Shown: positions 36,634 through 44,398 of the stretch, in pieces
Layout of the letters: every line of letters begins with the position of its first letter
How positions within the stretch are numbered: position 1 is the first letter of the stretch
From: DASUNQ01 sp035536455
Lineage (GTDB): Bacteria > Acidobacteriota > Thermoanaerobaculia > Multivoradales > UBA5704
NCBI GenBank assembly: GCA_035536455.1
Contig: DATLOC010000052.1
Span: 1-64,000, forward strand
Direction: 5' to 3'
DNA length: 64,000 bases
Notes under the pieces: model-generated
What the model was told of the DNA's origin: nothing
Seen by the model: only the letters and a program-made list of their open reading frames with translations
Database searches by the model: none
Position numbers and translations under genes: made by a program

Positions 36634-37545
36634 CTACCCCGTTCCCTCTCCTCGATCTCCCTTCGCTTCGGGAACAAGACGAAGTTCAACGGGTGGGATC
36701 CACTTATCACCCTTCAGCAGTTCCTGAGAGGCACGATGGCCTTGGAAGGCCACTGAGAGCGTACAACCATGCTCAAAACAAGACTGATATTCCTGACTAA
36801 ACCGGAAGCGACCAGCTTTGTCAGTTCTTTCAGAGCGCTGCCACTCACTCCTTTTGAGAGTGACTATCGCACCGTCCACAGCGAAGCCCTCTTTCGTAAC
36901 TCTACCCCAAATACTAGTCACAACACCTCCGCTCTCTGCATGATATCGTCGTGCGAACTGGTCGTATTGGTCTCCAAAGAGGATTCTGTATTCATTCAGA
37001 AAGTCAGCGAGGAGGAACCACAGGATAACGAACGCCACCAGCGCCACAAGTGACGTCGGAGCATCCCATCCCCCAAGCATGGGAGTTCCTTCGTTTTTGA
37101 CCGCCGCGTACCAGCGATCTGGCGTTGTGATGACAGCTCCCAGTGCAACCGCAAGCATCGCAAGCTGCGTTACGAGATAAGCCAGGAAGTACAAAGCGGT
37201 GAGCCTATAGAAATCTAGGTAGGCTGCCGTAAGGTAGAGATATTCCCGTTCCTCGGTCGTCGCAAGATAGAAAAGACGTTTGTAGTCCCAATTTCCTTTG
37301 CGCAATTCGAGATCCTCATCGAGCGCTCTGACCCTGCCACCAACAATTGGCATCAAGCGGAAGACATTCGCCAACTTAGAGAGTGGTGTGTATATTACAT
37401 AGCTCAAGAGGGCAATGCCAAGTACCAGTTCCTCGTTTCGCGATGCACCTGTATAGGGGACAAACAGACCGGCAGCGATCAAGCCGGGCAGGATTGAGCG
37501 CAAGAAATCGCGAAATGAAAAGGGAGCAGCCTGAACGAACGCCAC
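36634..37545 (-). CDS. Membrane protein with carboxypeptidase-regulatory-like domain
   Basis: A 303-residue protein, starting MAFVQAAPFSFRDFLRSILP. It has four hydrophobic segments (near residues 20, 45, 110-140 and 165-185) and a soluble C-terminal beta domain (VTSIWGRVTKEGFAVDGAIVTLKRS, TDKAGRFRFSQ) resembling carboxypeptidase-D regulatory folds. Function unknown. Its start overlaps the stop of the upstream gene at 37545, so they form an operon within the module between repeat copies 2 and 3, opposite to neighbouring cargo. Confidence 0.6.
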   Translation of the reverse strand: MAFVQAAPFSFRDFLRSILPGLIAAGLFVPYTGASRNEELVLGIALLSYVIYTPLSKLANVFRLMPIVGGRVRALDEDLELRKGNWDYKRLFYLATTEEREYLYLTAAYLDFYRLTALYFLAYLVTQLAMLAVALGAVITTPDRWYAAVKNEGTPMLGGWDAPTSLVALVAFVILWFLLADFLNEYRILFGDQYDQFARRYHAESGGVVTSIWGRVTKEGFAVDGAIVTLKRSEWQRSERTDKAGRFRFSQEYQSCFEHGCTLSVAFQGHRASQELLKGDKWIPPVELRLVPEAKGDRGEGTG

Positions 37546-37946
37546 TACTCTTCTATCCTAAGTTTCAGTAGGTCAAAAACCGGTAGAGTTGTTCGCAGGA
37601 CGGCCTCTCGCTGGATCACCGACCGGAAAAGACATTCGTGTGGAGGACAATTGCCGCCGTAAGCGAGATACTTAAGCCAGCCTTGCTTTAGGTGGCGAAC
37701 CCCGACTTGCTTGGCCTGTTCCCCCAGCGCTGCCTGGACGGCCGCGCCGATCAAGGCCATGCGTGATGTCGCCACCTCGGATGGAGTGGTAAGCGTGTTG
37801 GCCTCCGTCGCCTTGCGGAGCAGCTCCTCAATATGGTGGTGAACGTTCTGCGAGATGGTCTCGCCTTGCTCTTCCGCAAGCTCCGTCGCGATTCGATAGA
37901 TCTTAAGCATCTGAGGCCTCCCTAGGCCGGACTTTGTTCGTTGCAT
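37545..37946 (-). CDS. Small protein of unknown function
   Basis: A 133-residue protein starting MQRTKSGLGRPQMLKIYRIA, mostly helical, with a Cys pair in GGNCPPHECLF. Its C-terminal end LPVFDLLKLRIEE overlaps the downstream membrane gene. It does not match a family I recognise. It could be a soluble partner of the membrane protein. Confidence 0.55.
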   Translation of the reverse strand: MQRTKSGLGRPQMLKIYRIATELAEEQGETISQNVHHHIEELLRKATEANTLTTPSEVATSRMALIGAAVQAALGEQAKQVGVRHLKQGWLKYLAYGGNCPPHECLFRSVIQREAVLRTTLPVFDLLKLRIEE

Positions 37947-38272
37947 CGATCGTGACCTCCCGCATCAAAGGGTTTGCGATCAAGATAGAGGCCAAGAAGC
38001 CAGGAGTCAAAGAGCTTCATGCGCATTCGGCAAAACAGCTAACATTCGGATGGTTCGTAAGGATCCCCTGTCTTGAAGCGAGTACCAAGGACTTTTTGGC
38101 ATGCTCGCGTCAGAACGGCAGCGGACGCAGAGAGGACGGAAGCGTCCTCACATGGCTCCTCTCAGGCCGCACGACATAGGGTGACGCTAGCCAGCTGGAC
38201 GGCAAAGACTCTTGGCAAAGCGCTTGCTCTCCCCAAGCATTGGCAGTTGTAACGCCAGAAAGGAGAAAGCTC
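37947..38272. other. Divergent intergenic region
   Basis: Shared upstream region of the minus-strand pair and the small exported protein. A short + frame from 37934 is open but has no ribosome site or recognisable domain. The AAAGGAGAAAG before ATG 38273 is the ribosome site of the next gene. Confidence 0.5.
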
Positions 38273-38800
38273 ATGAGGAGCATCCAGTTCCAGGTTTTTT
38301 TCTTGGCTCTGGTTCTTCTCACGATCCCGGCAAGTGTCTCGGCCAAAGAGGGTGACTACGGCGCTCGAGGTTCGGAGCCGTCGACCGCACTGAAGGACTT
38401 CGTTACCAAAACCGTGGTAAAGGAGTCTGCCAAAACGATCGCCGGAGAATTTGGACGCGTAGCCGCGAGGCTCGTTGGCTTGGGCGTGGACATTGCTTGG
38501 CCCACGAGACTTGGCGACGCGACTTTGCCCCCTGAAGCAAGGCCTTCGACAACCACCCCGGCCGCACTTCAATGCACACTTCCCGAAGGCGCCGAGGCTG
38601 CCACTTCCAAGCCTGCCGCCGAACCGAAGCCCGTGGCTCAACCGCGCTCGGCACCTCGTCAAGTCGTTGATAAGGGTGACAACGCCGACCGCCTTCAAAA
38701 GGGCGGTGACAGAAGCAGGACGACAAGCGATGGTGGCAGAGCCGATCCTCGGGGAGATGCGGGTCTGGGAAACGGCCCCAGCCATGAGCGGGTTCACTAG
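38273..38800 (+). CDS. Small exported protein, unknown
   Basis: A 175-residue protein starting MRSIQFQVFFLALVLLTIPA, a clear signal peptide (cleavage probably after SVSA). The mature part is hydrophilic: a helical region (STALKDFVTKTVVKESAKTI), then low-complexity Pro/Ala/Lys and a charged Gly/Asp/Arg C-terminus. ATG is preceded by AAAGGAGAAAG; a TTG 11 codons earlier is unlikely. No family recognised. Confidence 0.6.
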   Translation: MRSIQFQVFFLALVLLTIPASVSAKEGDYGARGSEPSTALKDFVTKTVVKESAKTIAGEFGRVAARLVGLGVDIAWPTRLGDATLPPEARPSTTTPAALQCTLPEGAEAATSKPAAEPKPVAQPRSAPRQVVDKGDNADRLQKGGDRSRTTSDGGRADPRGDAGLGNGPSHERVH

Positions 38801-38918
38801 GTAAGACACCGTGAATCGCAGCACCTTTTCGCAACCTGGACGCCTAGGATCTCGTCGGCAACGCCTGAGGCGAGCTTGTAAAGACCGCAGGCGTCGTTCG
38901 TAGGTGGGCGGGTTCCGC

Positions 38919-38976
38919 GACCTCACCCGAACGCGAAGAGCCCACCGGCCTTACGCGTCGGGTGAGGTCTTTCGTT
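38919..38976 (+). terminator. Rho-independent terminator
   Basis: A perfect stem GACCTCACCCG...CGGGTGAGGTC with a long loop, followed by TTTCGTTTTT. It ends the small exported protein transcript and lies directly before repeat copy 3. Confidence 0.85.
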
Positions 38977-38982
38977 TTTAAT

Positions 38983-39207
38983 ATGGAAGACTCTCTGTCC
39001 CTAAGCGGCAGGTTTGTGCGCCTAGACAGTGCACGTCGGGACAGCACTCGAAGCGGTACAAAGCTGCCGGAGGCGGCAAGTCTATCTGCACACACTCATC
39101 CTGTGTCTGGACCGAGACACATTCTTGAAGAGATCTACGACTGGCTTCGGACAAATCCCGTAGTACATTCTAGTGTACCGCGGAACATCCGAGGTCGCCA
39201 GAAGTAG
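38983..39207 (+). CDS. Recombinase-tail peptide, copy 3
   Basis: A 74-residue frame from ATG 38983 (MEDSLSLSGRFVRLDSARRD) that joins the recombinase 2 tail sequence: RSGTKLPEAA, HPVSGPRHILEEIYDWLRT. It keeps the same frame as in the recombinase, and the match runs to 39200 and the terminator at 39217-39244. Whether it is translated alone is unknown; the frame is preserved with conservative substitutions. Confidence 0.5.
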   Translation: MEDSLSLSGRFVRLDSARRDSTRSGTKLPEAASLSAHTHPVSGPRHILEEIYDWLRTNPVVHSSVPRNIRGRQK

Positions 39208-39244
39208 ATCTCCGTCAGCCCCCCGCCACAACGGCGGGGGGTGT
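39000..39244 (+). repeat. Recombinase-tail repeat, copy 3
   Basis: DNA repeat underlying the peptide. The CTGCCGGAGGCGGCAA stem is at 39064-39079, and the ending stem-loop is AGCCCCCCGCC...GGCGGGGGGTGTT. It is the closest copy to copy 1 (identical over CATTCTTGAAGAGATCTACG). Confidence 0.8.
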
Positions 39245-39642
39245 TGCGTTAGCGGCTCGCGGCGCCGCGGCAGCCGCTGGTCGATTGAACGCTGCCGGAG
39301 CTTAGCGCAGGCGGCGACCTGACCGGGGAAGTCGCCGCGCCGCCCGGCAGGCGCTGTTATGCTGCCTTCGGTACTGCCGGCCACTCTCTTGCGTGTCTTT
39401 ACGCCACTGGGGCATTTAGTGGACGGTCGTGGAAAGCCGGCAACATGGTAGTCTTCCCATCGAGGTTCTGATTCATTAGTGGCGCTGGAGATTGCGCGAC
39501 ACATGCGCATACCTCAATGGCATGACATAGAGACTCCGAATGTTCACGCACTGTGCGCAGCTTTACTGCCACCGTACGCGGCTGGTTGAGACGGTATTAA
39601 CCGAGACACCCCACCCCAATCGTTATCTAAAGGAGCAACCCC
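39245..39642. other. Intergenic, nothing recognised
   Basis: A 398-bp spacer of mixed GC. I see no gene; a ribosome site AAAGGAGCAACC comes before ATG 39643. Confidence 0.5.
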
Positions 39643-40908
39643 ATGCGATGTCGCACAGCAGTTCTTCTCCTCGTAGTTCTAGTCGCCGCGCCGTCACAAG
39701 CACAAGTCGTCTTCCAGGATGATTTCAATCGCGCGGACTCCTCGTCCCTCGGGCTGCCGTGGGAAGTAGTCACTGGCTCAATGCTCCAAGTACACAGTGG
39801 CCGCGCGGAGCAGGTGGTCGCTGCTCAGATCGAGGATGGAGTGATTGTTGCTAGCCTTGATTTAGCCCAACAGACAATCGACGTTGACTGGACACCAGTC
39901 GACGGGTTCTCCGGTGTAGACGGGCGGCTTCTCGCACGCGTACGCGATGCCAACAACTACTATGCTGCCCGTGTCGCGCAGGGTAGTGCCACCGACGGCG
40001 TCATCATCTTTAAACTTGTCGATGGTGTCTACTCGGAGCTAGCACAATCCGAGGTCCCCAAAGGTTCTTCATTTCCCTACCATCTTCGGCTAACGCTCTC
40101 CGAGTCCTCCTTGGAATTTCGTGTCGATCGCCCCGGTATCGCAACAGTGATCCTTACCGCGACTGACTCAAGCTTCACCTCCGGAAGCTTCGGTCTTGTG
40201 GGATACTCCGGCTGGGGAAGTACGGCCGCTCGTTCCACCTACGACAACTTTGTCGTCGCGAGTACGGATCCGCCCGAGATCATTGGCATCAGCTGGGCGG
40301 GTGCCTGGGACAGTTCCACAACGTACCGCGCGGGGGATGGCGTGAGCTTCAACGGTTCAAGCTACATTAGTCTGACGGACAACAACACTGATAATCCGCC
40401 GGATATGTGGCCGACAGCGTGGGATCTCATCGCGCAAAAGGGCGACACCGGCGCCACCGGAGATCAGGGGTCGATCGGCCCAGCAGGCCCTCAGGGTCCG
40501 ACTGGCGCAACTGGTCCGGCTGGTTCGCCGGGCGAGAACGGCATCAGCGGATCAGCCATCGGCGGCAACTACCCCAACACCGGCAACAACACCTTCCTGA
40601 TGCCATGGGGCGTTACTACGAGCGCGACACAGGATAACGCGAACGTTCCGCTGCCCTCGGGTACAGCAAGCAACCTGGTCGTCAATCTAACGGTGGCGCC
40701 TGGCAGTGGAGGATCGGCGACCATCACGATCCGAAGGAACGGGGTCAACACAGCGCTGACCTGCACTGTTTCCGACTCACTCAGAACCTGCGCCAACACG
40801 GCGAGCAGCGTGACATTCAGCGATGGGGATCTCCTTTCTATCCTCTACACTGAGGCTGGAGCCGCAGCCGCCCGCATTCGCTTCGGCTTCCAGTACAACT
40901 CTCCATAA
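39643..40908 (+). CDS. Secreted protein with collagen-like repeat
   Basis: A 421-residue exported protein (signal MRCRTAVLLLVVLVAAPSQA). Residues about 20-200 form a beta-sandwich lectin-like domain (FQDDFNRADSSSLGLPWEVV, VGYSGWGSTAARSTYDNFVV), then a carbohydrate-binding-like block (WDSSTTYRAGDGVSFNGSSY), followed by a Gly-X-Y tract of about 35 residues (GDTGATGDQGSIGPAGPQGP, then TGATGPAGSP) and a C-terminal domain of about 110 residues. Bacterial collagen-like proteins with this layout are surface or fibre proteins. It is preceded by a strong ribosome site. As cargo in the third module it may change cell-surface properties. Confidence 0.8.
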   Translation: MRCRTAVLLLVVLVAAPSQAQVVFQDDFNRADSSSLGLPWEVVTGSMLQVHSGRAEQVVAAQIEDGVIVASLDLAQQTIDVDWTPVDGFSGVDGRLLARVRDANNYYAARVAQGSATDGVIIFKLVDGVYSELAQSEVPKGSSFPYHLRLTLSESSLEFRVDRPGIATVILTATDSSFTSGSFGLVGYSGWGSTAARSTYDNFVVASTDPPEIIGISWAGAWDSSTTYRAGDGVSFNGSSYISLTDNNTDNPPDMWPTAWDLIAQKGDTGATGDQGSIGPAGPQGPTGATGPAGSPGENGISGSAIGGNYPNTGNNTFLMPWGVTTSATQDNANVPLPSGTASNLVVNLTVAPGSGGSATITIRRNGVNTALTCTVSDSLRTCANTASSVTFSDGDLLSILYTEAGAAAARIRFGFQYNSP

Positions 40909-41038
40909 CGACAGCTGCAGTTCTAAGGAGGTGGCGAGACACTCGTCTCGCCGCCTCCCACAAGCTGGGGTGTACTTCTCTCCGGCAAAACTCTCGAGCT
41001 TGAGCGCATGGGGGGGACCAGCGCATACTAGCCACACG

Positions 41039-41986
41039 ATGAGGACGGACACCATTCTAGAGCGCGGACTGACGGCTCCCCGAGAGCGCAAGTATGTCGA
41101 TTTCAAAGCCAAACTTGACCTTGGCAATCTTGGCGACGTTTGCGAAATCGTCAAGGACATTGTTGCTATGGCAAATTCCGGCGGCGGTGTCATTCTGGTA
41201 GGAGTGGCGAACAACGGCTCCCCGACGGACTTCGATCCAACAGATCTACTGGCGCATGATCCTGCAAAGCTGATTGATCAGTTGGCGAAGTACACAGGCC
41301 GCCAGTTTGCAGAATGGGAGATTGGGGAGGCAGAACGCCAGGATCGGCGAATAGCTGTAGTGCTTATCCAAGACGCTGGGATGCCGATGGTTTTCACGAA
41401 GGCCGGCACCTATGTGAACGAAAGAAACATTGAGAAGGTCGCGTTTCAGAACGGAACAATTTATGTCCGGCACGGAGCCAAGAGCGAACCTGCGAATCCA
41501 GACGACCTAGCAGCAATCATCAATCCGCAGGTTGAACAGACACGACGGCGGTGGATGGATGGTATCAGGAAGGTCACGACCGCGCCCGCCGACCATGTTG
41601 TGCTAACAGGTCCCCCAGGTAGCACTCTTCAGCCCTCCACTAAAGCTCCCTCGGACGTTGCCCGAATTGTAGGGGATCCGACTGCGCCGGCGGTGTATCC
41701 AACGCAAGCGGACGATACATGGCCCCATAGGGGAAAGGAGCTAATAGGCAGGGTGAATCAACGCCTAGAGGGTCGCACCACAATCAACACTCACGATATC
41801 CAGGCAGTTCGCATCGTGCATTCACTGGAGACAGAGTACCCAGAACTGGCTCACCGACCTTTCCAGCGAACTCCGCCGCAATACAGCGATCAATGTATTG
41901 ACTGGCTCGTAGAGCAGTACGACAGAAACCCGAACTTCTTCGCCGACGCGAGAGCCCGTTATAAGCGAATGAAGGGCGAGCAATGA
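41039..41986 (+). CDS. AlbA_2/Schlafen-type DNA-binding domain protein
   Basis: A 315-residue protein with an AlbA_2/Schlafen-like N-terminal domain: RERKYVDFKAKLDL, IVAMANSGGGVILVGVANNG, then IAVVLIQDAGMPMVFTKAGTYVNERN and YVRHGAKSEPA. Members of the group act as regulators or as defence effectors. The second half (about residues 190-315) has no recognised domain. ATG 41039 begins the conserved part. The stop overlaps the start of the copy 4 tail peptide (ATGA), so the two would be coupled. Confidence 0.75.
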   Translation: MRTDTILERGLTAPRERKYVDFKAKLDLGNLGDVCEIVKDIVAMANSGGGVILVGVANNGSPTDFDPTDLLAHDPAKLIDQLAKYTGRQFAEWEIGEAERQDRRIAVVLIQDAGMPMVFTKAGTYVNERNIEKVAFQNGTIYVRHGAKSEPANPDDLAAIINPQVEQTRRRWMDGIRKVTTAPADHVVLTGPPGSTLQPSTKAPSDVARIVGDPTAPAVYPTQADDTWPHRGKELIGRVNQRLEGRTTINTHDIQAVRIVHSLETEYPELAHRPFQRTPPQYSDQCIDWLVEQYDRNPNFFADARARYKRMKGEQ

Positions 41987-42180
41987 GCAAGAGTTTACCA
42001 GCGTGCAGAACTCATGGCGACCCACAACGGGACGGAGGTCGAACTAGCACAAACCTACCGGAGACGGCAAGTGAGCCCCACAAATCTGCGTTGAGACACC
42101 TACTCGAAGAGATCTTCGACTGGCTCCAAAGGAATCCTGAGTGCACTCCACACCAGAACTCTGAGGACAACCAGTTCTAG
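41983..42180 (+). CDS. Recombinase-tail peptide, copy 4
   Basis: A 65-residue frame starting at ATG 41983, overlapping the AlbA gene stop by four bases (ATGA), so it can be translated by coupling. It carries TSTNLPETA and LRHLLEEIFDWLQRNPE, the most diverged version of the recombinase 2 tail. No domain of known function. Confidence 0.5.
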   Translation: MSKSLPACRTHGDPQRDGGRTSTNLPETASEPHKSALRHLLEEIFDWLQRNPECTPHQNSEDNQF

Positions 42181-42216
42181 TTACTCACACACCCCGCCAG
42201 TCAAGCGGGGTGTGTT
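42030..42216 (+). repeat. Recombinase-tail repeat, copy 4
   Basis: The stem is reduced (CTACCGGAGACGGCAA at 42055-42070). The unit ends with ACACACCCCGC...GCGGGGTGTGTT at 42187-42216. It has the fewest bases in common with copy 1. Confidence 0.75.
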
Positions 42217-42508
42217 GCGTCCAGAGGGCACGCTCCCCCAGTCAGGGAGATCCTGGAGAGTGGAGGTGCGCCGGCATGATGCCGCTCGAGACCTGCTTCC
42301 AGGGCGGGAATCTCTAGCGCACTCTCTCTGTTCCGCCTATAAGAGGACCCTATATGCAAGCATCCAATGGCCGCGCCCGCGTTCACAAGGCGGGTATGTG
42401 CCCCCTTTTCGCCGATGCTCGTCTGCAACCACTCCGTCTCACCAGGGAAGCCGGCGATCGTCCTCGGTTGGACCTGCTCAGGGTCCGAAATCTCCGGTTG
42501 GAGGCTTT

Positions 42509-44374
42509 ATGACCGGCGTCATTCAAGACCTACGCTCAATTCATGGGATGCAACAAAGACCGCTAAGGTGGTATGGCCTTGCATCACTACTCATTTCTTT
42601 GGTTCCCGTTCTCGCCTGGGCACAGCCACAACCGCCAGCTAGGGCGCGGATACCCGTTGGTTTAGGCGCCTTCGCCATCGCGGTGAATCCCGCGACTAAC
42701 GAAGTGTACGTGGCAAATCGCGACGATGGTACGGTTACGGTGATCGAGGATCTGACCTTCACCAGCGAAACGATAGCGGTCGGTGTTCTACCGGTTGCCT
42801 TGGATGTTAACACGATAACCAATCGAGTATATGTGGTGGATTTCGGAAGCGACGACGTGACAGTGATCGATCGTGCGACCAACGCGACGGAGACAGTCAG
42901 CGTTGGTGATGATCCAGTCGCGGTGGCGGTCAATCCTGTAACCAACAAGATCTACGTTGCCAGCAAGGCGGACAGCACAGTAACAGTAATCGATGGTGCG
43001 ACCAACGCGACGGAGACAATTGACGTCGGCCTCGGACCTGTAGCCCTCGCCGTCAACACAACGACGAACAAAATCTTCGTCGCTGGGGAGAATGCTCTGA
43101 CTGTGATTGACGGCTTGGCCAACACCACGATAGCGGTCGGCCTCGAGAAACGTGCGAACTCAATCGCGGTAGATTCGGTATCAAACGAGATCTACGTGGG
43201 GCTCGAAGGACCTCAGGAAGGACGTTGCGCCATCGTGTACTTCGATGGTACGAATCTATTCAATTCTGGATTCCTCTCACACTGCGATGCTGGCAGCCTT
43301 CTCGGAGCTCCCGGTGCGATCGTAGCTAATCCGGTCACGCACGACCTCTATGCTGCGCTTCACCATACGCCCGGCGGCGCCTGGGATACCGCCTATACCT
43401 CGTTTCCACGCGGCATGTCGCTGACCTACTTTCAGCCTAGCGTTGCTGAGAGTGTCTACGCCGTGGCGGCCGACCCGCACAATCAATATTGGTATGCCGT
43501 GCTTGGAGAGACGTTTACGCGCATGGACGTGGTGAGTCACTTCCATCACGGTGCCTGGAGGGGAGGAACGTATTTCGCGGTTGCGGCGAATCCGACGACC
43601 GGGAACGTTTTCGTCTCAGGGTACGGGCCCGCCCCATATGAGAATAATGTTCTCGTTATAAGCAGTGGCACCGACCTTGCGGTAACCGGGAGCGTCGTGC
43701 CAGATCCAGCCACAACCGGGGCCGAGCTTACGTACAACCTGACAGTGATGAACCACGGCGGCGGCTTTCGCAGTGCGAGTGACGTGCTAATCACCGACGT
43801 CCTGGCGCCCGGGCTGTCGGCGACCTCCTGCACCACGACTGCCGGCGCATGCGGAGGATCTACTAGCGTCCCATCGGTGTCCTTAGATTCCCTCGCAGTT
43901 GGTTCGTCAGTGTCGGTCACGCTTCAGGCTGCTATTGCCTGTATGGTAGCCGACGGCACTATTCTTACCAGTATCGCTAGCGTCGCTGCCACGCAGAGCG
44001 ACCCCAATCCAGAGACTAACTCGGCCTCTGTAACGATTGCGGCAGTCAACCCTTCCCCGGTCTTTACAGGCCTGTCGGCGAACCCCGCGGCTCTCTGGCC
44101 ATCCGACAACAAGATGAGGGATGTCACAGTCAGCTACGAGCTCTCCGACAACTGCGCGCTCCCTGCGAACGCCTGCACTTTGGCCGTAACCAGCAGCAAT
44201 CCTCCGGCCGGCACGGCTCCCGACTGGATTGTGGTTGATGCGCACCACGTGCGGCTGCGAGCGGCGCGTTCGAAAGGAAGCCTAGAACGTACCTATACCA
44301 TCGCCGTTACATGCGAGGATAGCGGCGGGAGCACGGCACAGCAAAGTGTTCAAGTGCGGGTGGCGAAGCCCTGA
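42509..44374 (+). CDS. YVTN beta-propeller with DUF11-like domain
   Basis: A secreted protein of about 620 residues. ATG 42509 has GGAGG five bases upstream; an internal ATG 42548 gives MQQRPLRWYGLASLLISLVP, a good signal peptide. Residues about 50-200 hold YVTN-type propeller repeats (NPATNEVYVANRDDGTVTVI, NPVTNKIYVASKADSTVTVI). Later blades are less regular. Residues 395-510 form a DUF11/CARDB-type domain (TDLAVTGSVVPDPATTGAEL, LITDVLAPGLSATSC), and the end is another beta domain. Surface propellers of this kind often bind sugars or other surface polymers. It is the cargo after repeat copy 4. Confidence 0.8.
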   Translation: MTGVIQDLRSIHGMQQRPLRWYGLASLLISLVPVLAWAQPQPPARARIPVGLGAFAIAVNPATNEVYVANRDDGTVTVIEDLTFTSETIAVGVLPVALDVNTITNRVYVVDFGSDDVTVIDRATNATETVSVGDDPVAVAVNPVTNKIYVASKADSTVTVIDGATNATETIDVGLGPVALAVNTTTNKIFVAGENALTVIDGLANTTIAVGLEKRANSIAVDSVSNEIYVGLEGPQEGRCAIVYFDGTNLFNSGFLSHCDAGSLLGAPGAIVANPVTHDLYAALHHTPGGAWDTAYTSFPRGMSLTYFQPSVAESVYAVAADPHNQYWYAVLGETFTRMDVVSHFHHGAWRGGTYFAVAANPTTGNVFVSGYGPAPYENNVLVISSGTDLAVTGSVVPDPATTGAELTYNLTVMNHGGGFRSASDVLITDVLAPGLSATSCTTTAGACGGSTSVPSVSLDSLAVGSSVSVTLQAAIACMVADGTILTSIASVAATQSDPNPETNSASVTIAAVNPSPVFTGLSANPAALWPSDNKMRDVTVSYELSDNCALPANACTLAVTSSNPPAGTAPDWIVVDAHHVRLRAARSKGSLERTYTIAVTCEDSGGSTAQQSVQVRVAKP

Positions 44375-44398
44375 CTTCACTGGAAAGGGCCAAGCAAC

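Noticed and set aside
37934..38179. Small + ORF in the divergent region
   Set aside because: No ribosome site, no domain and it overlaps the start of the minus-strand gene.
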